The position numbers and the translations under genes were made by a program. Below the pieces are notes generated by a model, which worked only from the letters and a program-made list of their open reading frames with translations, was not told where the DNA came from and did no database searches. A stretch of 64,000 nt of DNA, taken from assembly GCA_965220235.1 (NCBI GenBank), contig OZ244815.1:1178001-1242000 (forward strand), in the 5' to 3' direction. Origin of the DNA: Bin55 sp965220235 (GTDB lineage Bacteria > Pseudomonadota > Gammaproteobacteria > Pseudomonadales > Azotimanducaceae). This document shows, piece by piece, positions 10,301 through 16,920 of the stretch (its first letter is position 1; the number at the start of each line of letters is the position of its first letter).

Positions 10301-11123
10301 AAAGCGTCTACGCCAAGATCACACTGATTTCACCGTTTATCCAGCGCTGGTTGATAAAGGAGATTCTGTCACCGTGGAGCTCGCGGTCAATCCAGCACAA
10401 CAACAGGTATGGCAAGAAAAAGGACTTTGTCGCTTATTTGTGCTCGCGGAGAGTCAGTCAGTTCGGTACTTGCGCAAGGAGTATCAGAAAGAAACTACGA
10501 TGCACATGCAGTTGGCAAAACTTGCCGACCCAAATGCTGTATTCGACTCGTTGCTACTTAGCGTGGCGCGTTACGTATACCTAGGAGAAGAGGAACGGAT
10601 TGAATCGAAATCGCATTTCGACAGCTTGCTTGCGGCGCAGCGTGGCGAGTTTGTATCAAGCGGACTCAAACTGATCGAGACATGCACAGCCATCGCAGAG
10701 AAACGTTTCGACGTATCGTTAGCAGTTGAGAACATCAACAGTGCGGTTTTGACATCCGCAAAAGCCGATCTAGAAGCGCAACTTTCCCACGTTGTTCCGG
10801 CAGACTTCATGTGGCAAACGCCTTATGAACGCCTGACTGATCTGCCTCGGTACCTTGATGCGATGCTGTATCGCGTCAACCATTTTCAAGGCCGCGTGTC
10901 GAAAGATGAGGAACTGATGAATCAAGCTCGTACATGGGAACAGCGATTGCACACTCTGACTGCGCGGGTAGGCAACATGCCGGATCTAATTAACGCGAAG
11001 TTCCTATTGGCAGAGTTGCGAGTAGCGTTGTTCCACCAACAGCTTGGAACCAAGGAAAAGGTATCGCAGAAAAATCTGACGCAGACCTTCGAACGATTGG
11101 AACGTGCCTACGTCAACGATTAG
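7311..11123 (+). CDS. hrpA: ATP-dependent RNA helicase HrpA (DEAH box)
   Basis: 1270-residue DEAH/RHA helicase. Helicase motifs are Walker A GETGSGKTTQ (around 74-83), TQPRRLAA, the DEAH box in VIVDEAHERT (around 171), SATID, and the motif VI region QRKGRCGRVAPG. They are followed by the HA2 and OB-fold domains and the long C-terminal region of bacterial HrpA. Length matches the family (about 1300). Bacterial HrpA acts on structured mRNA and stalled ribosomes. Start at GTG 7311 is the most upstream choice; a GTG at 7335 is also possible. The next gene starts 4 bases after the stop. Confidence 0.93.
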   Translation: MFRTKTYLVADRLTKRKIQTENGRKTTNSRLSRTLIRERRDSVPTIQYASDLPIASRIERIQELLRSHQVVIVAGETGSGKTTQLPVACLEAGFGVTASIAHTQPRRLAARAVAGRIAEQLQVKLGEQIGYAVRFDESWTRHSLVKVMTDGMLLAEINRDRELRRYEVVIVDEAHERTLNVDFLLGFLRRLIDRRPELKVIITSATIDVDSFSRHFDNAPIVEVEGRSYPVTVEYRPPEDDLEGAVFSCLDEILNSGTKGAKDILMFLPTEQEILEWSNRIRRRWPKELEVLPLYARLPPKDQQRIFHPSGKQRVLLSTNVAETSLTVPNIRFVIDLGKARISRYSARSRVQRLPIEQISQASADQRKGRCGRVAPGICYRVYSESVYDRVPRYTDPELKRTNLASVLLQTKHFRLGDIRKFPFLEPPDERSIAQAERLLHELGALEDGKLTGLGRQMARMPIDPRYARVLIEAAHRNALKEALIVVSALTAQDPRLRPHNQREAADTAQERFTDEKSDFLALVNLWFWAERERQAKTSSAFRRLLERHFISPNRYYEWRSLHRQLTGYCQRLGLRLNSAPASYKNLHTAILTGSLGLIGVKEEKLKYAGVHDLRFQLLPGTRLAKASPKWVVAAEIVETGRVYARTVASIERKWIEDIARRLLKVSYFDEYWDDRRGEAMILSRATLYGVPVYERRPLRLAPRDAELARELFVQHAMVEPKQIRPWPFLKHNRQLLTKLLKVQARERRTDVVVAPRVQASFYLERLPDDVVNVRTFEAWFSQASEGELDRLRMNSSDLLRRPDEDLTNAAFPGELVIDDYRWPLRYRFAPGDVADGVSVQVKAENINTLSLDAVQWLVPGRLAEKLTELLKSLPKQYRRHLVPIPDRVEQLCDYLLRPSRYRVGNFYDVLTRTLADFYRVQVPHDVWDEAKLSPFLRMNVQWTNRRGAVLDQDRDLLALKRRHESTLAEALVDEAATTIESSERLVSFPENGIEREKRLRQDHTDFTVYPALVDKGDSVTVELAVNPAQQQVWQEKGLCRLFVLAESQSVRYLRKEYQKETTMHMQLAKLADPNAVFDSLLLSVARYVYLGEEERIESKSHFDSLLAAQRGEFVSSGLKLIETCTAIAEKRFDVSLAVENINSAVLTSAKADLEAQLSHVVPADFMWQTPYERLTDLPRYLDAMLYRVNHFQGRVSKDEELMNQARTWEQRLHTLTARVGNMPDLINAKFLLAELRVALFHQQLGTKEKVSQKNLTQTFERLERAYVND

Positions 11124-11127
11124 AAAA

Positions 11128-11970
11128 ATGAAAGCTCCTGAGGAATATCCGGTTTCAGGTTGTGGCTTAGGGTTGCGACGTGGAATGTTCAATGAATATG
11201 AAGAACAGTCCAAGGCCATGGCGAAACATGTGAACTTCGTCGAGTGCGCGCCTGAGAACTGGATTGGCGTCGGCGGTCGCTGGGGCAAGCGATTTCGCGC
11301 GATGATCGAGCGTTATCCGGTGGTATGTCACGGGTTGTCGCTTTCGATCGGAGGTCCCGCGCCGTTTGATATGGAATACCTAGCGCAATTGAAAACGTTT
11401 CTTGATGAAATAGACGCAAAGTCATACTCCGACCACTTGAGCTTTTGTGGTGACTTCGGCCAGCTCTACGACCTTATGCCGATTCCGTTCACCGAAGAAG
11501 CCGTACATTACGTCGCAGGGCGCATCAAGTTCGTACAAGATGTACTAGAACGACAGATCGCAGTAGAGAATGTCTCGTACTACGCAGCTCCTGGTCAGGA
11601 CATGCCGGAGGCGGAGTTCATTAATCTGGTGATCGAAGAGGCCGACTGCAAATTCCTGTTGGACGTTAACAACATTCACGTTAACAGTGTGAATCACCGT
11701 TACGATCCAGTTGAGTTTCTGCATGAGATGCCAGTGGAACGCGCAGACTACGTTCACATCGCTGGACATAAGGTGGAAGCGGAAGATCTGCGCGTCGACA
11801 CCCATGCAGCGCCGATCATCGACCCTGTTTATGACCTGCTCCGTGAAGCATTCAAGACCTTCGGTGTGATGCCGACGCTGCTTGAACGGGACTTCAATTT
11901 TCCGCCGCTAAGCGACTTGCTAGACGAAACCAAAGAAATTCGCCGAATACAGACGAACGCACGTGTCTGA
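11128..11970 (+). CDS. DUF692 / MNIO-family multinuclear iron peptide-modifying enzyme
   Basis: 280-residue TIM-barrel protein of the DUF692 family, now called MNIO (multinuclear non-heme iron oxidase). Family members modify cysteine, aspartate or asparagine residues in ribosomally made peptides, as in MbnB and BufB. Recognisable blocks are GCGLGLRRGMF at the N-terminus, FVECAPENWIG, VCHGLSLSIGGP, SDHLSFCG, VENVSYY, FLLDVNNIHVNSVNH and DYVHIAGHK. These contain the conserved His, Glu, Asp and Asn metal ligands. The ATG at 11128 was chosen because the upstream in-frame start would overlap hrpA. The gene overlaps its DUF2063 partner by 8 bases. No candidate precursor peptide was found nearby. 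Confidence 0.88.
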   Translation: MKAPEEYPVSGCGLGLRRGMFNEYEEQSKAMAKHVNFVECAPENWIGVGGRWGKRFRAMIERYPVVCHGLSLSIGGPAPFDMEYLAQLKTFLDEIDAKSYSDHLSFCGDFGQLYDLMPIPFTEEAVHYVAGRIKFVQDVLERQIAVENVSYYAAPGQDMPEAEFINLVIEEADCKFLLDVNNIHVNSVNHRYDPVEFLHEMPVERADYVHIAGHKVEAEDLRVDTHAAPIIDPVYDLLREAFKTFGVMPTLLERDFNFPPLSDLLDETKEIRRIQTNARV

Positions 11971-12724
11971 GCAAGTCGAAGGGAAAAACCTACCAGGTTT
12001 TCAGGCGCTGCAGTTGGATTTTGCAGCACACATTCGCAATCCCGAGCTGAATCCAATTCCAGATGGGATCGAATTACGCCGAATGGCGATCTACACTCGA
12101 CTGTTCTACAACAACATCGAGTCGTTCTGCTCAATGCGCTTCGAACGGACTAAGGCGATCTTGGGTGAAGAACGTTGGCATGCGATGATGCGGGATTTCG
12201 TTCATCGCCATCAAAGCAAGAGTCCGTATTTCGCGCAGATTTCGGAGGAATTCATTGCCTATCTAGCGATGGAACGGTCAGAGCCGAGCGATCCGGCATT
12301 CCTCCTTGAGCTCTGCCATTACGAATGGTTGCCGTTGTACTTCGATCGCATGTTAGGGGAGCTACCGCGATACCGACCGTGTCCCGGTCCACTAGATGCA
12401 ACGCTGAAAACGTCCGATCTTTCGCTGGTGCGACGCTACGTATGGCCAGTCAACAGAATTACAGAAGATTTTCAGCCGAATGAACCCCCCGAAAAGCCAA
12501 CTTGGGCGTTAGCGTTCCGAAACCGAGCAGATAAAGTTGATATTAAGCATGTCGATGCGTTCGTGGCTAATCTCATTGAGGTTCTGCGAACGCCCATGAC
12601 GGGGTTAGAAGCAGTTAGAGCTATTGTTGGAGATTCAATCCATCTCGACGAGACACGGCGGGCACGGTTTGCCTCAAGAATAGATGATTTAATCGAATTA
12701 GATGTGCTGCTGGTTAATGACTAA
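11963..12724 (+). CDS. DUF2063 putative DNA-binding/RiPP partner protein (BufC/HvfC-like)
   Basis: 253-residue protein whose N-terminal part (FQALQLDFAAHIRNPELNPIPDGIELRRMAIYTRLFYNNIESF) matches the DUF2063 family. Members normally accompany DUF692 enzymes and are thought to bind the precursor peptide or assist modification, as MbnC and BufC do. It starts at GTG 11963 inside the end of the DUF692 gene, a coupled arrangement. In bufferin-type operons a small Cys-rich DUF2282 precursor precedes this pair; here the position is taken by hrpA. Name and partner are well supported. The biochemical role is inferred from the family. Confidence 0.85.
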   Translation: MSEQVEGKNLPGFQALQLDFAAHIRNPELNPIPDGIELRRMAIYTRLFYNNIESFCSMRFERTKAILGEERWHAMMRDFVHRHQSKSPYFAQISEEFIAYLAMERSEPSDPAFLLELCHYEWLPLYFDRMLGELPRYRPCPGPLDATLKTSDLSLVRRYVWPVNRITEDFQPNEPPEKPTWALAFRNRADKVDIKHVDAFVANLIEVLRTPMTGLEAVRAIVGDSIHLDETRRARFASRIDDLIELDVLLVND

Positions 12725-12921
12725 ACGGTTCCGGAGATTTTCTGGGTAGAGACAAATATCGTAATTGCTCAGTGGTTCCCATCCACAACCTAAACCTAGT
12801 AATAACGTTGTTAAACCGAACGCTTCCCCGATCTCGTCGAGGGCGGTTATTTTTACTGCAAGTTTCACTGTACTCTTCGACAACACTGACTTCGTCAGCG
12901 GAGCTCGCATGTTAACGCGAT

Positions 12922-13197
12922 TCAGCTGGCGTCTATACGTGAATTACCCTGCAAGGCCTCCCACTCGACATCCACGGGTTCGACAATATCTCCTAATATC
13001 CTCATATTTCCTCTATCGATACCGAATAGACTCTCAGGTCGGGCACGAAAGGGAATGAGGCGCGCTATAGGCCTACCTCGCTTTGTAATGATGATCTCGT
13101 CGCCGCTCGCCGTGACGTCATCGATCAATTTACTACATCGAGATCTAAATTCGGTTACGTTGATCGTTCGAATCGGAGTGTTGGTTTTATCAGACAC
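12922..13197 (-). CDS. Phd/YefM-type antitoxin, no toxin adjacent
   Basis: 91 residues. The N-terminal Phd/YefM pattern is clear: INVTEFRSRCSKLIDDVTASGDEIIITKRGRPIARLIPF, a DNA-binding and dimerisation fold. The tail (GDIVEPVDVEWEAL) would wrap a PIN or RelE-type toxin. No PIN, Doc or RelE frame follows on the minus strand before the convergent DUF2063 gene, so this is an orphan. Its neighbour at 13346-13609 is a diverged duplicate sharing the C-terminal pattern GDI-EP-DVEW. Likely roles are a solitary autorepressor or an anti-toxin against a distant toxin. Confidence 0.75.
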   Translation of the reverse strand: MSDKTNTPIRTINVTEFRSRCSKLIDDVTASGDEIIITKRGRPIARLIPFRARPESLFGIDRGNMRILGDIVEPVDVEWEALQGNSRIDAS

Positions 13198-13345
13198 TTC
13201 TTATTCTCACTCCTGACTTAACTGATCTTGATATGCAACTCCCCACAATCACAGTGTGGTTTCTACGTTGGTCGTGTTTTGATTGGATCGTGAATTCGTC
13301 GCATTAGTCACGATGCAACTTAGAAATAACAAGCATGGTGACCTT

Positions 13346-13609
13346 CTATAGTAGATCGTCGTCATCGTCTTTCATCGCATCCCACTCAACGTCCAGTGGT
13401 TCCATAATGTCGCCGATGATTCGGATGTCGTCCTTGAACATTCCAAGTAAACTCTTGCCTTCGTAGGGGACCAGCTTCACGAGAGGACGACCATATTTTG
13501 TGATGATCAACGGTTCGCCCGATTCAGTTACCGAGCGTATCAGTTTTGAGCAGTTGACTTTGAATTCAGACACTTTGATCACGTTAATGCCAGAACTGTC
13601 TTTTTCCAC
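13346..13609 (-). CDS. Phd/YefM-type antitoxin, second tandem copy, no toxin
   Basis: 87 residues with INVIKVSEFKVNCSKLIRSVTESGEPLIITKYGRPLVKLVPY, the Phd/YefM DNA-binding fold, and an acidic C-terminus (DVEWDAMKDDDDDLL). It is paralogous to the protein at 12922-13197, which lies downstream on the same strand 148 bases away. No toxin frame occurs between or after them. The tnpB element inserted 53 bases upstream of its start codon, probably within or near its promoter. Confidence 0.75.
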   Translation of the reverse strand: MEKDSSGINVIKVSEFKVNCSKLIRSVTESGEPLIITKYGRPLVKLVPYEGKSLLGMFKDDIRIIGDIMEPLDVEWDAMKDDDDDLL

Positions 13610-13653
13610 TGCGAAAACTCATTTCATGCTGGGTCACGCCCAATCCTAAATAA

Positions 13654-13676
13654 TGATTGTTGGCTCTTATATATTT
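13654..13676. repeat. Target duplication and left terminal inverted repeat of tnpB element copy 1
   Basis: TGATTGTT at 13654-13661 is repeated exactly at 15055-15062 on the other side of the element. GGCTCTTATATATTT at 13662-13676 is the perfect inverted complement of 15040-15054. Together they mark a cut-and-paste or copy-in insertion with an 8-bp staggered cut. Confidence 0.9.
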
Positions 13677-13813
13677 GGTTGTTGCTTTCAACTCGCATCG
13701 GATTCGAAGCTGACGTAAGTCATTGATTGTGCATACCTTTAGCGCAACGCAACCTGGTCGATTCCGCGACAATTCGTCATGCGCGTATGCGAGTCTCTAC
13801 TTAAGCTTCGGTC

Positions 13814-15019
13814 GTGAGAACGTACACCTATAAAGCCAAGCTCAACGCCCACACGCATCGGAACCTTGCCGAGTTTCTGACGCAACAACGCCTCCTATAC
13901 AACGGCGCACTACAGGAACGCATCGACTGTTATCAGAAAACGGGTGAAAGCATCGGTCTGTACGACCAGCGTGGTTCCCTGACGACCCTTCGGCGTGAGG
14001 ACGAGTGGTTTCGGAAGTTCGACCGGTGGTGTCAGGATTCGGCGTTGGTCCGGGTCGACCGCGCGTTCAAGCGCTTCTTCCGGCAAAGTCGCGGGTTTCC
14101 GCGGTTCAAGTCGCATAAGCGCGGGGTGCAGTCGTTTGAGACCTTGCACAAGAAACCCACCTTCAACGGCAAGTACGGGTACGTGAAGCTCAAGGGCATC
14201 GGTCGGTTCCGGTGGCGCCAGGACCATCGGCGCGATGATCGAAGCAAGGTCAAAGTCCTCCGTGTCGTGCAACGACCGACGGGGATTTTTATCCAGCTGG
14301 TCTGCGACGACAAGCCCCAGCGTCTCGGCTTGAATCAAGCCATCGGGATCGATGTCGGGGTGCACCTCCGTGCGGCCTTGTCGGATGGGACGGTGTTCCC
14401 ACGTCATACGCCTGACCGGACTGAGATCCGACGCCTGCAACGTGCCTTGAGTCGTTGCGAAACCGGTTCGAACGGTCGCAAGAAACGACGACAGTCGTTA
14501 GCACGGGCGTGTTATCGCGCACGCGTCCGTCGTCACAACGACCTGCACCGTCTCACGAGTGAGATCGTGAAGCATCATGGCAAGTGGATCGCAGTGGAAG
14601 ATCTTGATATCCAGGCCATGACGGCTTCCGCAGCAGGCACGGAAATAGCTCCTGGACATCACGTCAAGCGGAAGGCTGGCTTGAATCGCTCGATCCTCGA
14701 GCATAACTGGGGCACGTTCATTTCTCAACTCGACTACAAGGCTGCAAGCGCCGGTGGTCAGTTGGTGCGTGTCGATCCGAAAAACACCACGCAACAGTGT
14801 TCCGGTTGTGGCGGTTTACCAGACAAAGCGTTGACGTTGAACGATCGTTGGTACGAATGCACGCATTGCGGGTATCGTGACGACCGCGACGTGAACGCAT
14901 CAAAAAATGTGTTGCTCAAAGGGCTTGCGCTCTTTGATGCGGGTGGCTCTCTTCCCGCAGTGTCGGCAACTGAAAGACAGAATCAGGACATGGGTCCTGA
15001 TCGACACGGAACCGTGTAA
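13814..15019 (+). CDS. tnpB: TnpB RNA-guided nuclease (OrfB, RuvC-like), copy 1
   Basis: 401 residues. N-terminal OrfB helix-turn-helix and WED region (MRTYTYKAKLNAHTHRNLAE). RuvC residues are intact: Asp180 in GIDVGV, Glu262 in AVEDLDI and Asp359 in DRDVNAS. The target-nucleic-acid-binding zinc finger has cysteines at 329, 332, 349 and 352 (CSGC ... CTHC). Start is GTG 13814. TnpB proteins cut DNA guided by an RNA transcribed from the element's right end. It differs from the copy at 56938-58143 in roughly 20 residues, none of them catalytic. Here it is the only gene in an element with DDE-type ends. Confidence 0.95.
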   Translation: MRTYTYKAKLNAHTHRNLAEFLTQQRLLYNGALQERIDCYQKTGESIGLYDQRGSLTTLRREDEWFRKFDRWCQDSALVRVDRAFKRFFRQSRGFPRFKSHKRGVQSFETLHKKPTFNGKYGYVKLKGIGRFRWRQDHRRDDRSKVKVLRVVQRPTGIFIQLVCDDKPQRLGLNQAIGIDVGVHLRAALSDGTVFPRHTPDRTEIRRLQRALSRCETGSNGRKKRRQSLARACYRARVRRHNDLHRLTSEIVKHHGKWIAVEDLDIQAMTASAAGTEIAPGHHVKRKAGLNRSILEHNWGTFISQLDYKAASAGGQLVRVDPKNTTQQCSGCGGLPDKALTLNDRWYECTHCGYRDDRDVNASKNVLLKGLALFDAGGSLPAVSATERQNQDMGPDRHGTV

Positions 15020-15054
15020 CCAGTGTGGAAAACACACAGAAATATATAAGAGCC
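15020..15054 (+). ncRNA. Candidate 3' part of TnpB guide RNA (right-end hairpin)
   Basis: Directly after the tnpB stop is a perfect hairpin, GTGTG-GAAAA-CACAC (15023-15037), leading into the right inverted repeat. It is unchanged in copy 2, whereas nearby bases differ. In known TnpB elements the guide RNA overlaps the 3' end of tnpB and the right end, and its guide is the adjoining host DNA. By analogy the guide here would begin at about 15055. Transcription has not been shown. Confidence 0.4.
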
Positions 15055-15062
15055 TGATTGTT
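15040..15062. repeat. Right terminal inverted repeat and target duplication of tnpB element copy 1
   Basis: AAATATATAAGAGCC at 15040-15054 is the inverted complement of the left end, followed at once by TGATTGTT (15055-15062), the second copy of the target duplication. Confidence 0.9.
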
Positions 15063-15119
15063 AGTCTGTCTAAACGAATTTACGTGGTCATTCAGTAACG
15101 AAGGATGTGAGCATAAAGG

Positions 15120-15602
15120 ATGAGCAGAGATGTTGGTAAATTGAGTTTGAACCGCGTTGTCCATCTTAAGGGTGTGACGTTGTTTTGTTTATTCGGGTTG
15201 CTGGTTTGCCTTCTTGCCGTCGGCGTTGAGAGCGAAACGTTTCTGCGACATCTGTTTCAGGTCACGCCGATCGTTTTGGTGATAGCGATCGGACTGCTTA
15301 AGAGTCGTTGGTTTCGTTCCGGTGCGTTCGGGTTGTTCGCTTGTTGGGCGTTCTTCATGGTGTTGATCTGGCTGTATCTGGTGGGCGTACAGACATTATT
15401 CACCGGTAACTTCACCGTTTTTGAAATCGTATTGACTGTAGTTATGGGTGGCTTGTGCATCATCGGAGTCGTCGTAAATACACGACCCGATCCCACTGTT
15501 GGATGGCCGATGCACGTCGTGATTTCGATTGCGTTCACTCTCTGTCAGCTCGTCGTCATGTGGTTGAGTCTCTTTGCTCATCGCTTAGGAGCTATCCCTT
15601 AG
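15120..15602 (+). CDS. Small integral membrane protein, unknown function
   Basis: 160 residues with four predicted membrane segments: GVTLFCLFGLLVCLLAVG, VTPIVLVIAIGLL, SGAFGLFACWAFFMVLIWLYLVG with VFEIVLTVVMGGLCIIGVVV, and a C-terminal segment VVISIAFTLCQLVVMWLSLF. No family recognised. It stands alone on the plus strand between the tnpB element and the FitAB pair. The ATG at 15120 has AAAGG very close upstream, so the precise start is uncertain. Confidence 0.6.
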   Translation: MSRDVGKLSLNRVVHLKGVTLFCLFGLLVCLLAVGVESETFLRHLFQVTPIVLVIAIGLLKSRWFRSGAFGLFACWAFFMVLIWLYLVGVQTLFTGNFTVFEIVLTVVMGGLCIIGVVVNTRPDPTVGWPMHVVISIAFTLCQLVVMWLSLFAHRLGAIP

Positions 15603-15939
15603 GCGTGCTCTAGCCAAAGAGAGTAAGCCTTGTAATAAATAGGGTCTAGCGAATCCGCATTGGCTAACTTCGAGAAAAGGTCAATGCGGAATCTCGGTTT
15701 CACGTTTTGACTCTAGGCGAACGCTTAGATTTTGAGTCGCAGGTAGTGCTAAAGAACGCTAAACCAATTGAGAAAGGAACGTCTTTGCAGGTACGATGAT
15801 CGGCGCTGTTTCGTCGAAACATTCTTTATCAATTTAAACGAAGTATTAAAAATTTCCCAACCAATTTAAACAACCCTTTGAAAAATTCAAATTCCGACAT
15901 TGGAGCAGTTGTTTACGGGTACTTGCAGTACCCCGACTT
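15603..15939. other. Intergenic region with an imperfect hairpin
   Basis: No gene is supported. CCGCATTG (15655-15662) pairs with CAATGCGG (15682-15689) across a 19-base loop, which could form an RNA hairpin downstream of the membrane-protein gene. It is not followed by a T-run, so a terminator is doubtful. Confidence 0.4.
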
Positions 15940-16371
15940 CTATGAGTCCGTTGTTGAGACCCATGGATCGACGACATCGATTCCCATCCCGCGGAAGTGT
16001 CGTACATTGCGTGTGGCTAGAACGGCGCCACGGGACCGGCATATCGCGGCGATTTGGCAGTCTGCCGCTCCAATTGGACGACCTGACCGGCGACGGTCGG
16101 CAGCGATTTCCGCACACTCTCGGCTTGCGGCACTGTCGAATGGCAGGATACGTTCTGCGATACCCAAGTTAAAAAAGCGTGACATAGCGACTTCCAGCAA
16201 GTTTCGTTTCTTTCCGATCGGCATGATCGCAACCCCGTAAAGCAATTCAGCTTCGTTTATTGCGGTGAGGTAGATTTCGTTGATGTCGTGGGCAGCAATC
16301 CAGGACGTTACCGCGGGTATCGGTTCAGCGCGCATAAGTTCGGACGCGACGTTCGTGTCAATGACGTACAC
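15940..16371 (-). CDS. fitB: FitB-type PIN-domain toxin
   Basis: 143-residue PIN nuclease, expected to cleave RNA. The acidic active site is present: YVIDTNVASELM at the N-terminus, the INEAELLYG glutamate, and GAADCQIAAICRSRGAVLATRN in the C-terminal half. The WIAAHDINEIYLTAIN and TRNVRHF blocks are characteristic of FitB-like VapC proteins. It lies 9 bases downstream of its antitoxin gene, on the same strand. With the antitoxin and a matching operator this is an apparently complete toxin-antitoxin locus. Confidence 0.88.
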   Translation of the reverse strand: MYVIDTNVASELMRAEPIPAVTSWIAAHDINEIYLTAINEAELLYGVAIMPIGKKRNLLEVAMSRFFNLGIAERILPFDSAASRECAEIAADRRRSGRPIGAADCQIAAICRSRGAVLATRNVRHFRGMGIDVVDPWVSTTDS

Positions 16372-16380
16372 AGGAGCGGT

Positions 16381-16626
16381 TTAAGAAAAATCAGGTGGAA
16401 TACGCATAGGACCGCGGCTAGGAAGTTCGAGTTCTACGCCACCAAGAGGCGCAAAACACTCGCGTGCGATTTCCGCTAGATTCCGCTGAGCAGACGGAAT
16501 GTCAGAGACAGCATCGCGCAAAATGATGCGTACCTCCTCCTCCATCGAACGGTTATGTTCCGCGGCTCGTACTCGAAGTCTCGTCTTCACATCGTCGTCG
16601 AGGTTGCGGATTGTGATGTTCGCCAT
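16381..16626 (-). CDS. fitA: FitA-type ribbon-helix-helix antitoxin
   Basis: 81 residues starting MANITIRNLDDDVKTRLRVRAAEHNRSMEEEVRIILRDA. This is the FitA/Arc-like ribbon-helix-helix fold, with a C-terminal tail that inhibits FitB. The ATG at 16626 was chosen over an upstream in-frame ATG at 16671 because family members start at MA-NITIR and the region beyond 16671 holds the operator. It should bind the TGCTAG repeats at 16673-16698 together with FitB to repress the operon. Confidence 0.87.
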   Translation of the reverse strand: MANITIRNLDDDVKTRLRVRAAEHNRSMEEEVRIILRDAVSDIPSAQRNLAEIARECFAPLGGVELELPSRGPMRIPPDFS

Positions 16627-16672
16627 CGTTATCTCAGTCCTTAATCGCACAGGATTCATTGAAACAATCACG

Positions 16673-16698
16673 TGCTAGCAATGCTAGTATTGCTAGCA
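16673..16698. promoter_or_regulatory. FitAB operator: TGCTAGCA repeats
   Basis: TGCTAGCAAT and ATTGCTAGCA are perfect inverted arms around a 6-base centre. Read another way, TGCTAG[CT]A occurs three times at 9-bp intervals (16673, 16682, 16691). The Neisseria FitAB operator is built from TGCTATCA/TGATAGCA half-sites, which differ from this repeat by one base. Position directly upstream of fitA fits autoregulation. Confidence 0.75.
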
Positions 16699-16920
16699 AC
16701 ACGCATAAGTTTATGTAGATTGATCACTAGCTGCACGATAGTAATTAATGTGTGGCAGATAACGCGGCTTGTAGATAAGAGAGATGCTCGGCTAGCGTCG
16801 ACGTTTTCTGCTACTAAGAGCCGATGAAGTCTCTCGTTTTTTACGCAGACTCGATTGATACGTCACGCGTATTCTAAATTCCTATACGCTTCGTAGAATG
16901 TTGGACTCACCGCCACTTCA

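Larger units (their letters stand above)
13662..15054 (+). mobile_element. TnpB-only element copy 1, 1,393 bp, with 15-bp inverted repeats and 8-bp target duplication
   Basis: The unit carries a single gene, tnpB, and no transposase. Its ends are a perfect 15-bp inverted repeat (GGCTCTTATATATTT), flanked by the direct repeat TGATTGTT. The copy at 56903-58295 has exactly the same length and layout with a different target duplication, which confirms the boundaries. Elements of IS200/IS605 and IS607, the usual homes of TnpB, have neither terminal inverted repeats nor target duplications. Ends beginning GGCTCTT together with 8-bp duplications are characteristic of ISL3-family DDE elements. I infer a non-autonomous ISL3-like unit mobilised by a transposase elsewhere. 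Confidence 0.88.

Noticed and set aside
13662..15054. Plain IS200/IS605-family (IS1341-type) element
   Set aside because: Terminal inverted repeats and an 8-bp target duplication, confirmed by a second copy, do not fit that mechanism.
15655..15689. Intrinsic terminator after the small membrane protein
   Set aside because: A hairpin can form, but the loop is long and no T-run follows.
15878..16240. Plus-strand frame overlapping fitB
   Set aside because: Mostly antisense to the fitB PIN-domain gene, which has clear motifs; no supporting feature of its own.
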